From: a virus
DNA length: 48,107 nucleotides
Virus record (IMG/VR): IMGVR_UViG_3300037460_000370
Coordinates: 1 to 48,107 of that record
Strand: one strand, 5' to 3'
This document shows positions 40,672 through 47,842 of the stretch, piece by piece; the stretch's first letter is position 1; each line of letters begins with the position of its first letter. A model generated the notes under the pieces. That model was not told the DNA's origin and did not search any database. It was given only the letters and a program-made list of their open reading frames with translations. The position numbers and the translations under genes are program-made.

Positions 40672-40857
40672 TTAATAAGTTGACATACAATGTTCTAAAT
40701 GACTCTGTTTAGCTTTATCTAAAAGCAATTTTTTGATTGTAATGTCCTTTTTGTCTTTGGAATCTTTAACTTTGTCATACAACAAAGAATCCTTCCGGGA
40801 CATATAATAATAACTCTTTTTATCAAACATATTTCTTTCTAATTTGAATTCACTCAT
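40672..40857 (-). CDS. Small charged protein
   Basis: A 61-residue Lys/Asp-rich protein (FKLERNMFDKKSYYYMSRKD, then KVKDSKDKKDITIKKLLLDK). The start at ATG 40857 follows GGGAGTC, just after the stop of the preceding gene. No domain recognised. It is part of the early leftward run. Confidence 0.6.
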   Translation of the reverse strand: MSEFKLERNMFDKKSYYYMSRKDSLLYDKVKDSKDKKDITIKKLLLDKAKQSHLEHCMSTY

Positions 40858-40866
40858 TTTGACTCC

Positions 40867-41016
40867 CTATACTCTCTTTTCACATTCGATATTATAACAA
40901 TCCCAGCAAATTAATTCCGGGTCGCTCTCATCGCAATCTTTCGGATCTCCGTAAAAATCAGGTGCGTCGGCCGGTGATAATCCAGGCTCGGTTTTTATTG
41001 GTGTGTATGTGGTCAT
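40867..41016 (-). CDS. Short acidic Cys-containing protein
   Basis: A 49-residue protein from ATG 41016 with TTGGAGG upstream, ending at TAG 40867. The end has KDCDESDPELICWDCYNIEC, four cysteines that could bind one zinc ion. The stop and the next ribosome binding site (GGGAGTC) overlap. Function unknown. Confidence 0.65.
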   Translation of the reverse strand: MTTYTPIKTEPGLSPADAPDFYGDPKDCDESDPELICWDCYNIECEKRV

Positions 41017-41017
41017 T

Positions 41018-41167
41018 TTAATCCTCCAATTCTTTTCTGATTTCTTTTATCATTTTTTCCATACCATCCCTTACCCGTGATTGCAGTTGCAGATATTGGG
41101 TATCTCGTGGGCATGTCTCTGCTATTATTCCGACCAAAATATCAACTGCTATTTGGTATCTGTCCAT
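41018..41167 (-). CDS. Short helical protein, first gene after an internal promoter
   Basis: A 49-residue protein from ATG 41167, preceded by GAGGAGG, ending at TAA 41018. It is a helix-rich peptide (MDRYQIAVDILVGIIAETCP, then RVRDGMEKMIKEIRKELED). It is the first gene downstream of the strong promoter at 41208-41236. Function unknown. Confidence 0.66.
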   Translation of the reverse strand: MDRYQIAVDILVGIIAETCPRDTQYLQLQSRVRDGMEKMIKEIRKELED

Positions 41168-41207
41168 GCTGCCTCCTCAGCTTATTGTTTGTTTTCTTTC
41201 TACCTTA

Positions 41208-41236
41208 AATATAGCACAATAAATCAGGCTTGTCAA
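41208..41236 (-). promoter_or_regulatory. Strong sigma70-type promoter inside the leftward arm
   Basis: On the minus strand TTGACA (41231-41236), a 17-base spacer and TATATT (41208-41213): full -35 match and 5 of 6 at -10. It lies about 40 bases before the gene at 41167. Four phased 10-bp repeats lie directly upstream. Confidence 0.78.
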
Positions 41237-41276
41237 CACTTTTAATCACTTTTAATCACTTTTAGTAATTTTTAAT
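41237..41276 (-). repeat. Four phased 10-bp repeats upstream of the promoter
   Basis: On the plus strand CACTTTTAAT twice (41237-41246, 41247-41256), then CACTTTTAGT (41257-41266) and AATTTTTAAT (41267-41276). T tracts recur once per helical turn, so the DNA should be bent, as in UP elements or activator sites. The last unit overlaps the stop codon of the VRR-NUC gene. Confidence 0.78.
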
Positions 41277-41688
41277 CACGGCCCGTAATTATTGGTAACG
41301 ACATAATTCTAGTAATATCGGCTGGACTCCTTACTACGCCTGCGATTCCGCCCGATTCGAGTATCATATTTTGGTAGTTTTTTTGCTGCGGTTTTAATCG
41401 ATCTGTCCCGGCTTTTATTTCGAGCGCACAGAAACGAGGGATATTATATCCTGAGAGCTCTACACTTTTGAACCCGATGCAATCAGAGGAGCCTTTCGCG
41501 AGTCCAAATTTCATTCTTCGGGGATTCTTCAGGACAATAAAATTGTCTTTCCCTTCCTGGTATTCACTGACAACCGTTCCCAGATATCCAAGCCCGACAG
41601 GATTCGGCCACAGCTTTACACCTGGCATTTTGTTCGCCTCAATTAATGTCTGGGATCGGATGTTGTGGTGTGATTTATAGGTTTTCAT
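41272..41688 (-). CDS. VRR-NUC nuclease
   Basis: A 138-residue nuclease of the VRR-NUC branch of PD-(D/E)XK enzymes. ATG 41688 is chosen because AGGAG precedes it. Motifs are GSSDCIGF (D69), CALEIKAG (E90, K92), then LKPQQKNYQ (Q101) and GGIAGVVRSPAD. Stand-alone VRR-NUC proteins in phages are thought to cut branched DNA such as Holliday junctions during packaging or recombination. The stop lies in the repeat array of the next promoter. Confidence 0.88.
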   Translation of the reverse strand: MKTYKSHHNIRSQTLIEANKMPGVKLWPNPVGLGYLGTVVSEYQEGKDNFIVLKNPRRMKFGLAKGSSDCIGFKSVELSGYNIPRFCALEIKAGTDRLKPQQKNYQNMILESGGIAGVVRSPADITRIMSLPIITGRD

Positions 41689-41933
41689 TTTATACTCCTG
41701 AATATCCATATGAATAATTTCAATTTATTAATCCAGTATGCAAAAATTGTAAAACGTTTTGAACCGAACAACGCCCTATACATACCGTTTTCCATCAATA
41801 GTATAGTATGCTTGACAGATTTCGGTTTTGCTTCTTTATATTCCTGTTCGTATTCTACATATGGATTTTGTAAATCACCTGGGAATGCGTTTTTGCATTC
41901 TTTTATTTTTATATCTACATCGTCAATATTCAT
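41685..41933 (-). CDS. Small hypothetical protein
   Basis: An 82-residue protein. ATG 41933 is chosen (GGGGATG in front); it overlaps the ASCH gene by 11 bases and the VRR-NUC start by four. Acidic front (MNIDDVDIKIKECKNAFPGD) and a hydrophobic basic end (FTIFAYWINKLKLFIWIF) that may touch membrane. No family recognised. Confidence 0.6.
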   Translation of the reverse strand: MNIDDVDIKIKECKNAFPGDLQNPYVEYEQEYKEAKPKSVKHTILLMENGMYRALFGSKRFTIFAYWINKLKLFIWIFRSIK

Positions 41934-42294
41934 AATTAAACATCCCCAATTGTCCTTTAAGTGGAATAAATGGCACTGGCACAGGATTTTCAAAAACAAA
42001 TCCATACTCCCCAAAAAACCATTTGCTATCGTGATTTCGAACGCAATCGATCATATTTACTTTGCCGATAATACCACCTGTTTTGATAATAGGGTTTGGA
42101 TTGGTGAGAACATCGCCGATGCTTACATGTCCCATTATTGACTTTATCGCATCGAATCCCTGGCGGTCAATCGTTTTTCCTGTATGTATCAATAATTCAC
42201 CTCTATAATGGCTATACCAATCTCGATTCTCAACATCTTTCCTTGCATGAATTACGCACCATGCCCACGGTTGACGAATGCTTAATACTTTCAT
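41923..42294 (-). CDS. ASCH domain protein
   Basis: A 123-residue protein. ATG 42294 is chosen because GGAGGGG precedes it. The front MKVLSIRQPWAWCVIHARKD followed by VENRDWYSHYRGELLIHTGK is the typical start of ASCH domains, a PUA-like fold that binds RNA or modified nucleotides; some members are ribonucleases or amidohydrolases. GGIIGKVNMIDCV in the middle also fits. It overlaps the upstream stop (ATGA). In a phage it may act on host RNA or modified bases; this is inference. Confidence 0.82.
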   Translation of the reverse strand: MKVLSIRQPWAWCVIHARKDVENRDWYSHYRGELLIHTGKTIDRQGFDAIKSIMGHVSIGDVLTNPNPIIKTGGIIGKVNMIDCVRNHDSKWFFGEYGFVFENPVPVPFIPLKGQLGMFNYEY

Positions 42295-42479
42295 TTCTTC
42301 CCCTCCATTTCCTTCAATCCCGCTCTCCATTTTTTCAGATATTCATAATGGTATTTTTTATTTTCCGATGCCCAACGCCCCGCCCCGCGCTTCTTAAAAA
42401 TTTCCGCATGGTAATTACACCATTTCGCATTACCATGATTCGGCTTATCTTTTTTACAATAGGGAATGTCACATTTCAT
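42291..42479 (-). CDS. Small zinc-binding basic protein
   Basis: A 62-residue protein. CDIPYCKKDKPNHGNAKWCN-YH supplies Cys and His ligands for one zinc, followed by a basic helix (AEIFKKRGAGRWASENKKYH). It resembles the start of HNH-type endonucleases and small phage zinc proteins but lacks a catalytic HNH triad. AGGAG precedes ATG 42479. Confidence 0.68.
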   Translation of the reverse strand: MKCDIPYCKKDKPNHGNAKWCNYHAEIFKKRGAGRWASENKKYHYEYLKKWRAGLKEMEGKK

Positions 42480-42480
42480 A

Positions 42481-42687
42481 TTAACTCCTTTTCGTAAAAA
42501 ACCGTCTCAACAAATAACTTCTTAATATAGAAATTATAGTGAAATAAAATCCTATCATAACATTATCCTTGATAGTGATATCGATGCCAAAGAATGGAAA
42601 TATAACCAATTGACTCATGAGGGCTATGAAAAAACCGACAGAGACGTTTGAAATTGATTCTATAAGGCTGTGTTTTTTTGATTGCAT
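42481..42687 (-). CDS. Small membrane protein (DUF7220-like type)
   Basis: A 68-residue protein with a polar start (QSKKHSLIESISNVSVGFFI), one membrane segment (ALMSQLVIFPFFG) and a second (VMIGFYFTIISILRSYLLRR), plus a basic end. This layout is common in a family of phage membrane proteins of unknown role. It starts one base before the methyltransferase stop. Lysis cannot be excluded. Confidence 0.72.
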   Translation of the reverse strand: MQSKKHSLIESISNVSVGFFIALMSQLVIFPFFGIDITIKDNVMIGFYFTIISILRSYLLRRFFTKRS

Positions 42688-42688
42688 G

Positions 42689-43657
42689 TTATAATATACT
42701 CAACTGTTCATTCTCTACTTTGTCATATATCCCTACTTCACATTCTTCCATATTTCTTGACATCTGCCTGAAGTATGATTCCTTCAATTCTGCTGCAATA
42801 CCTTTTCTTCCTAAAGATACCGCCGAATAAGGCTCGGAACCAATACCACCAAAAGGGGAAAAAACCTTTTCTTCAATGTTTGACCTCAATATAATTACTC
42901 TATCTATTATATCAAGTTGCAATGGATGTACATGTTTTTCGTCATCGGGTTCTTTCCCTTCTTTGTATGGGAGTACACGCCCCATTCTTACGTCATCCCA
43001 AACACTTGAAGCGTATTGTCTCCATATCCAATGGGAATACCTGTTTTCAGTTTGTTTCCCCTGCCAATTTTTATATTTTAACAATTCGCTTGGAACGGGC
43101 GCTTCGCCAGCATAATACGAGAGTCCTGTAGTATGTGCAACTGGTATAGAATTCTCACCTTTTTTTCTAAATAATATTAAATAATCACCACTTGCCACCC
43201 CTCCGTAAACCCCATCTTCAACTATTGTCCTATGCGACAAGTTATGAGTCATGGTTCTGTTTCGTACCCACAAAGGCTCTTTCCAAATAACATGTCGAGC
43301 GATATAATCCCATCCGATTTTTTTATGGAGTTTGATTATATCCCCTGGAAGATCAATTAAAGAATCTCTTCCAGAATTACCAGAGGGAATATCTGTACAA
43401 TGCACAGCGGTTATCCGGCCTTTCATGGTAATCCTATGTAAAGCTTTTACAGCATAGCCATAATGTTCAAAGAATTCATCATAGTCATAACAGTTTGATA
43501 TGTCAAGAGGATCACTGCTGTAATTATATAATCCCCCGAATGGAGGGGAATATACAGATAAATGTATTGACTCTTCAGGCATTGCATTCATGATCTCATT
43601 ACAATCCCCACAATATATAGCATAATCATCTGTTATTATTTGATCCTTTACAGCCAT
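42689..43657 (-). CDS. DNA methyltransferase, beta-type motif order
   Basis: A 322-residue amino-methyltransferase. Catalytic motif IV is SPPF (37-40) in VYSPPFGGLYNY; motif I, FSPFGGIGSE (266-275), comes near the C-terminus, so the order is that of beta-class enzymes. SPPF in place of DPPY or SPPY leaves open whether the target is N4-cytosine or N6-adenine. It overlaps the helicase gene by 10 bases, a pairing seen in phages. No cognate restriction nuclease is present. It probably protects phage DNA from host restriction. Confidence 0.88.
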   Translation of the reverse strand: MAVKDQIITDDYAIYCGDCNEIMNAMPEESIHLSVYSPPFGGLYNYSSDPLDISNCYDYDEFFEHYGYAVKALHRITMKGRITAVHCTDIPSGNSGRDSLIDLPGDIIKLHKKIGWDYIARHVIWKEPLWVRNRTMTHNLSHRTIVEDGVYGGVASGDYLILFRKKGENSIPVAHTTGLSYYAGEAPVPSELLKYKNWQGKQTENRYSHWIWRQYASSVWDDVRMGRVLPYKEGKEPDDEKHVHPLQLDIIDRVIILRSNIEEKVFSPFGGIGSEPYSAVSLGRKGIAAELKESYFRQMSRNMEECEVGIYDKVENEQLSIL

Positions 43658-45012
43658 GATGGTGTCTCCTGTTTTAATATGATTTTATTTACATGTTTAA
43701 TTGTCAACTCATTATTCATTTCCGCTACAAGATTTTTAAACATTTCTTCCGCTTGCTTCATTTTTCTTTGCATGTTTTTCATTACCAATTCGTCACCCTC
43801 TGTCATTACAAGATCAACACGCACCGGTCTCTTTTGCCCAAATCTCCAGCATCTTCTGACTGTTTGATAATATTGTTCGTAGCTATGGGATGGAAAATAA
43901 GCAACATGATTACAATGCTGATAATTCATACCCCACGCGCCTATTTTGGGCTTTGTGATTAAACATTTTATTTTACCATCTGCAAAGTTAAATAACCTTT
44001 CTTCTTTTTGCTCTATTTTATGTCGTCCATGAACCTGCACCGAATCCTTTATTAATTTCTCTAACAAATCCCCTTCTTGATTTAATTGACACATCACAAA
44101 AGAAAAGTCATTTTTGTTATTTATAATCTCTGCAACTTTTTCGCATCTTTCATTAATCGTTCGTCTCCGCTCTTCTCTTTGTTCATCAAGTTTTTTTGCA
44201 GGTAGAGGCAAAAAAGTTCCCTCTGCGCAAGTTCTTGTATCTACAACTATTGTATTTTCTGTTAGTTTTGGTAATATAAATTTACCATTATCAAAACCTA
44301 AATCTGACGGCATACGACAAGCTCTTGACCAGGAACATACCCAGCGCCAGAAAGCTTGTTCAGAATGTCCACAGAAACGCCATTTGGGAGCTTCCCCGTA
44401 TTGTCGCCTTAATGCTGAATTGTTAGAATCATTTTTAAAGAATCTGTTAAGCATATCCATGAAACCTAAATATCCTAAAGCTTCCGATGAGGTGCCAAGT
44501 TCTATATAATCATTTGGTGCTGCTGTCGCGGTTGTCAATAGTCGATATGGTATTTTTTTGAGAAACTGTGTTATCTCATTTTTTATCTTACCATTGAATG
44601 ATTTTAATATACTGGATTCATCACAAACTACTCCACCGAAATCCTGCCAGTTAAAATGTTTTAATTTCTCATAATTTGTAGTTATTATTTTTTTACTGTA
44701 TTTTCCTGATGAGACTTCACATTCTATATCAAATTTATTTGCCTCTTTAGATGTCTGCATTGACACAGCAAGTGGAGCAAAAATAATTACCGGTTTGTTT
44801 GTTTTTATGACAACATTCTGTGACCACACAAGAGACATAACAGTTTTACCCATTCCACAATCGGCAGCTATTAATCCACGCCCTTTCTTAATCCCCCATT
44901 CTGTCAATGCTCCTTGAAAATCAAATAGATAACTAGGCATAAAAAGAGGCTTGAAACCAGAATTGATATCAAGTTGCCTTTTCGTTTTCAGAAATTCATC
45001 GTACGGTTTCAT
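43648..45012 (-). CDS. SNF2-type helicase paired with the methyltransferase
   Basis: A 454-residue superfamily 2 ATPase. Walker A is DCGMGKT (51-57), motif II is CDESS (130-134) and motif III resembles LLTTATAAPND. The C-terminal lobe has ITKPKIGAWGMNYQHCNHVA and motif VI QTVRRCWRFGQKRPV. This variant of the SNF2 motif set is common in phage proteins encoded next to a methyltransferase. It may move along DNA to find modification sites or open DNA for replication. ATG 45012 overlaps the previous stop. Confidence 0.88.
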   Translation of the reverse strand: MKPYDEFLKTKRQLDINSGFKPLFMPSYLFDFQGALTEWGIKKGRGLIAADCGMGKTVMSLVWSQNVVIKTNKPVIIFAPLAVSMQTSKEANKFDIECEVSSGKYSKKIITTNYEKLKHFNWQDFGGVVCDESSILKSFNGKIKNEITQFLKKIPYRLLTTATAAPNDYIELGTSSEALGYLGFMDMLNRFFKNDSNNSALRRQYGEAPKWRFCGHSEQAFWRWVCSWSRACRMPSDLGFDNGKFILPKLTENTIVVDTRTCAEGTFLPLPAKKLDEQREERRRTINERCEKVAEIINNKNDFSFVMCQLNQEGDLLEKLIKDSVQVHGRHKIEQKEERLFNFADGKIKCLITKPKIGAWGMNYQHCNHVAYFPSHSYEQYYQTVRRCWRFGQKRPVRVDLVMTEGDELVMKNMQRKMKQAEEMFKNLVAEMNNELTIKHVNKIILKQETPSWL

Positions 45013-45197
45013 TTTTTATCCTTATATGTTTCATTAACAATTGCAACAACCTTTAATTTTTCAATAAATTCAATAACTTGCTTTTGATCGCAATGCTCTA
45101 TATCTTGACAATATTCATAGAATATTCTATTACAAAATTTAGGACAAATATATACATCAACCGCTTCCTTAACCTGCTCAATTGATACGTATTCCAT
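45009..45197 (-). CDS. Small hypothetical protein between the helicases
   Basis: A 62-residue acidic helical protein (IEQVKEAVDVYICPKFCNRI, then EHCDQKQVIEFIEKLKVVAI) with four cysteines. AAGGA precedes ATG 45197. It overlaps the SNF2 gene by four bases. No family recognised. Confidence 0.65.
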   Translation of the reverse strand: MEYVSIEQVKEAVDVYICPKFCNRIFYEYCQDIEHCDQKQVIEFIEKLKVVAIVNETYKDKK

Positions 45198-45208
45198 AAT
45201 ATCCTTCC

Positions 45209-46651
45209 CTATCTATATTTATGAATGCCATTCTCATCGAGTAAACCTTTATCTTCCCATGATTTATATATATATCCGGCCCACCCGTCCTTATACGGCG
45301 GTACCTGCATTTTTCCAAACTCTTTCAAGTCATCGAGCGTCCGGCATTGCCTGCGCTTATGTTTCATGTCATGTTTTTCTAAATCTTCCTTAATACGTGC
45401 GGTCTCTATTTCCTGTAGTTCTACCCGTTCGTCAACTTTAGGAAGTTTGAAACCGTTTACGTATTTGTAGCCACATTTAGGACACATAGGGCATGGAGCG
45501 TGAACGTTGAAACACATCGGGCAAGTACGCACTAATAATCTACCTTCTTCGTCTAATATGTTTTTGCTATACCTTGAACCTTCCAGGCTCCACGTTCTCA
45601 TTGCGTCGGGCATGCCGTGCCGTGTATAGTTCCCTACATGGTCAAGTATATACGCATATTCCTTGCCGGGATACGGACGGGACGCGCGCCCCCACTGTTG
45701 TAAGCAGAGCGTTAACGATTGCGTGTGACGTAGATTAATTGCACAACCGCACACAGGCACGTCGAATCCCTCCGATACTAAATCGCATGAACATAGTACC
45801 ATGATGCGGCCACGGGCAAGGGACTCAAATAAATATTTCCTTTGCTTTTCAGGAGTTTTCCCTGAAACGGAAGCGGCGGTAATTCCGGCATCTTTAAATT
45901 CATCTGCGGCCCATTCGGCATGTTTGACAGTTACGCAAAATGCTATTGCAGGAATACCATAACATATCTTTTTATAATGTCCGGGAACAGAGCCGTATAT
46001 CTTTTTCCGTTCATAAATAGCCGCCAATTCTTTTCTATCCCAATCCCCACCTATCCTTTTAACTTCTGATACGTCAACATCTAATTTAGGAGCGAATAAT
46101 TTATAAGGTGCAATATATTCAGGTGTCAAGTCAAGCATCTGTGATCCGAGGATTAATTCATCAAAGAACCCGCCCGACTGTAAACCGAGTCCCTGGCCGT
46201 TCGTTCTACATGGCGTTGCTGTGACTCCTAATAATGGAACATCCGGCCAATATTCCGCGACTTTTCCCCACTTATTATTTCGTATAACATGGTGAGCCTC
46301 GTCATATATTATAATATCCGGTTTCTGCATTTTGTCAAGCCTGCGGATTAATGTATCAATAGATGCAATTTGTATTTTGTCAGCGGTGCGTGTGTGCCCA
46401 GGAGCTATTATCCCGTGATGCACTCCGATGTCTGTTAGTTTATCTGAAACCTGTTTCCACAGGAAGGACCTGTGTACTATAATTAGGGATCGGTTACCTT
46501 TTTGCTCTGCCTGCGTTGCTATCGATGTAAATATGTGTGTTTTTCCTGAACCGGTCGGCATGACTAATAGAGGAGCCTTACGCCCCTGTCGGAGCGCTAA
46601 ACGGATATTGTTTTCCGCTTCTTTTTGGTATGGTCGGAGGATGTGGTTCAT
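45209..46651 (-). CDS. DEAD/DEAH superfamily 2 helicase with zinc ribbon
   Basis: A 480-residue helicase of the SSL2/type III restriction subunit kind found in phages. Walker A PTGSGKT (32-38), DEAH box (117-120), motif III GVTATPCR, motif V LVSEGFDVP and motif VI QQWGRASRPYPGK are all present. A C-terminal zinc module follows (CPMCFNVHAPCPMCPKCGYK), then a basic tail. It probably unwinds DNA for replication or recombination. ATG 46651 overlaps the previous stop. Confidence 0.92.
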   Translation of the reverse strand: MNHILRPYQKEAENNIRLALRQGRKAPLLVMPTGSGKTHIFTSIATQAEQKGNRSLIIVHRSFLWKQVSDKLTDIGVHHGIIAPGHTRTADKIQIASIDTLIRRLDKMQKPDIIIYDEAHHVIRNNKWGKVAEYWPDVPLLGVTATPCRTNGQGLGLQSGGFFDELILGSQMLDLTPEYIAPYKLFAPKLDVDVSEVKRIGGDWDRKELAAIYERKKIYGSVPGHYKKICYGIPAIAFCVTVKHAEWAADEFKDAGITAASVSGKTPEKQRKYLFESLARGRIMVLCSCDLVSEGFDVPVCGCAINLRHTQSLTLCLQQWGRASRPYPGKEYAYILDHVGNYTRHGMPDAMRTWSLEGSRYSKNILDEEGRLLVRTCPMCFNVHAPCPMCPKCGYKYVNGFKLPKVDERVELQEIETARIKEDLEKHDMKHKRRQCRTLDDLKEFGKMQVPPYKDGWAGYIYKSWEDKGLLDENGIHKYR

Positions 46652-46818
46652 TTTTTTACTGGCTTTTCAGATGATTCTATTTTAAGAGATCGTTTTTCTA
46701 TAAATGGACATATCGATTCCGCACAGTCAGCATAGTCAAGATATTCGTCGCTTAAATCACAATGTTTACCAAAATGACAGTTGCAATGCAATTGAAATAG
46801 TTCGAATTTAATTTCCAT
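46648..46818 (-). CDS. Short Cys/His-rich protein
   Basis: A 56-residue protein from ATG 46818, preceded by AAAGGAG, ending at TGA 46648 inside the helicase ATG. LHCNCHFGKHCDL and DCAESICPF supply up to five cysteines and three histidines, a likely metal site. It starts the tight cluster with the helicase. Function unknown. Confidence 0.66.
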   Translation of the reverse strand: MEIKFELFQLHCNCHFGKHCDLSDEYLDYADCAESICPFIEKRSLKIESSEKPVKK

Positions 46819-46882
46819 ATCACACTCCTTTTTGTATTATATTATTAACATCTACCCGTGATTACCAGAGAGGGCGGCGACA

Positions 46883-47083
46883 TTACGAAGGTTCCCTCAG
46901 TGCCTTTTTGTCAATGTCCTCTTTGATTTTATCCCCTTCGGGTATCGTTAAATCATTTTCAATTCTTATTCTGATATTATCAATCACTAAGTCGATGTCA
47001 TTTACCCTGCTTTTAGCAAATATTTCAAGCTCATCCTTCACGATATCACAGATTTTATTTATATCCTTCATTGTTCCCAACAT
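46883..47083 (-). CDS. Gene F, helical protein after the cassette array
   Basis: A 66-residue charged helical protein (KDINKICDIVKDELEIFAKS, then IDLVIDNIRIRIENDL). The start is uncertain: ATG 47083 or ATG 47071, the latter lying directly after the GTTGGGAACA core of the last cassette site. No ribosome binding site is seen, so translation may be coupled to the stop at 47095. It has no inverted repeat at its 3' end, so it marks the far boundary of the array. Function unknown. Confidence 0.58.
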   Translation of the reverse strand: MLGTMKDINKICDIVKDELEIFAKSRVNDIDLVIDNIRIRIENDLTIPEGDKIKEDIDKKALREPS

Positions 47084-47222
47084 TCCGCAAAGGGCTATTG
47101 TTGCGCTATTTTTTCCAACTTTTCTATTACAGCCCAAATTTGAATTAACCCATTACCATGACGCTTCCTGTCATTCAATTCCTCAACATACAAAGCAATT
47201 GTAGCCTTTGTCGTGTTGGGAA
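47074..47222. repeat. attC-like inverted repeat, site E
   Basis: Outer arms TTCCCAAC (47074-47081) and GTTGGGAA (47215-47222). Inner arms CAAAGGGCTA (47088-47097) and TAGCCTTTG (47202-47210) pair apart from one extra G in the left arm; TTGC/GCAA pairing continues inward. Left spacer 6 nt, right spacer 4 nt. Total 149 bp, enclosing the last 40 codons of gene E. Confidence 0.75.
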
Positions 47223-47400
47223 TTGTGGAGTTGGCAGCTACCCCTTTTTCTGAGGCGCGTTTTTCTTCAGGTGAAAGCCTTGACAATGCTCGTTCCCCCA
47301 CTTGAATCCTATTAGCAGCCCACTCTGGATATAAACTCCCCGCTTGCAAAATATTTATCTTATTGCCAACATCGTCTTCGTATCGTTTTTCTAAATCCAC
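47095..47400 (-). CDS. Cassette gene E
   Basis: A 101-residue charged protein. The start is GTG 47400 with AGGAGG in front. The N-terminal half (LEKRYEDDVGNKINILQAGS, then WAANRIQVGERALSRLSPEE) looks like a small DNA-binding fold: an ILQAGSLYPEWAANRIQVG stretch, a turn, then a basic RLSPEEKRA helix. Next comes the shared peptide GVAANSTIPN (compare KVANDSTIPN in gene C). The last 40 residues are helical and lie in the inverted repeat. Function not assigned. Confidence 0.72.
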   Translation of the reverse strand: MDLEKRYEDDVGNKINILQAGSLYPEWAANRIQVGERALSRLSPEEKRASEKGVAANSTIPNTTKATIALYVEELNDRKRHGNGLIQIWAVIEKLEKIAQQ

Positions 47401-47447
47401 TTAGCGCCTCCTATAATAATCGTTTTGACAACGGAATTGTTCCCAAC
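47401..47447 (-). promoter_or_regulatory. Conserved cassette leader upstream of gene E
   Basis: Minus strand GTTGGGAACAATTCCG, then ACGATTATTATAGGAGG before the GTG. Its last part, ACGATTATTATA, is identical to that of the gene B leader although genes B and E are unrelated. Confidence 0.7.
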
Positions 47448-47590
47448 GTTCGACAAATGGGTTTAGTTAAACCCGCTCTTCAAATTTATCTAACCCACCA
47501 CATACAACACATTTACGATAAGCAGCACTCCACGCATTAGGTTTCGGATTGCAAGTACAGGGTTTTATTAAATCCCTTTGTTTGTTGGGA
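47440..47590. repeat. attC-like inverted repeat, site D
   Basis: Outer arms TTCCCAAC (47440-47447) and GTTGGGA (47584-47590). Inner arms CAAATGGG (47454-47461) and CCCTTTG (47574-47580) pair except for one extra T in the left arm; TTTAGTTAAACCC and GGGTTTTATTAAA continue the pairing with some mismatches. Left spacer 6 nt, right spacer 3 nt; total 151 bp, enclosing the last 38 or so codons of gene D. Confidence 0.75.
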
Positions 47591-47793
47591 GATGGGGAAT
47601 GAGTAGCTTCCTCTTCTTCCCGAGTTTTTTTATCAAGACCATGTAACAATACTCGTATTTTCCGCAAACTCTCAATATGATCTAAACCAAAAGGACAACT
47701 GTTTGCATCTTCATCGGCTCCCGCTTTATACCCCTTAATCCACCAAATTATGTCAGCAAGATTATCAATGTCTGTTTGAACTATTTTTTCCAT
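47467..47793 (-). CDS. Cassette gene D, Cys-containing small protein
   Basis: A 108-residue protein from ATG 47793, with TAGGAG upstream. The front is acidic and helical (VQTDIDNLADIIWWIKGYKA, LDHIESLRKIRVLLHGLD). Then EEATHSPSPNKQ is the counterpart of the shared STIPNK peptide. The end has CTCNPKPNAWSAAYRKCVVC, four cysteines as in a zinc ribbon, and lies in the inverted repeat. It is unrelated to genes B, C and E outside the shared segments. Function unknown. Confidence 0.72.
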   Translation of the reverse strand: MEKIVQTDIDNLADIIWWIKGYKAGADEDANSCPFGLDHIESLRKIRVLLHGLDKKTREEEEATHSPSPNKQRDLIKPCTCNPKPNAWSAAYRKCVVCGGLDKFEERV

Positions 47794-47842
47794 AGATAAA
47801 AACTCCTATAATATTCTCTTGACGAATGGACTTTCTCCCAAC
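47794..47842 (-). promoter_or_regulatory. Conserved cassette leader upstream of gene D
   Basis: Minus strand GTTGGGAGAAAGTCCATTCG, then GAATATTATAGGAG before the ATG. It is the most diverged of the GTTGGG leaders but keeps the same order and spacing. Confidence 0.65.

Noticed and set aside
43570-43610. Second hammerhead core (CTGAAGA on the minus strand)
   Set aside because: CTGAAGA occurs here and at a few other places by chance, but GAAA and the stems are missing.
47074-47222. Ordinary transcription terminators between cassette genes
   Set aside because: The arms are about 120 bases apart with coding sequence between them and there is no T run, so they are not intrinsic terminators.
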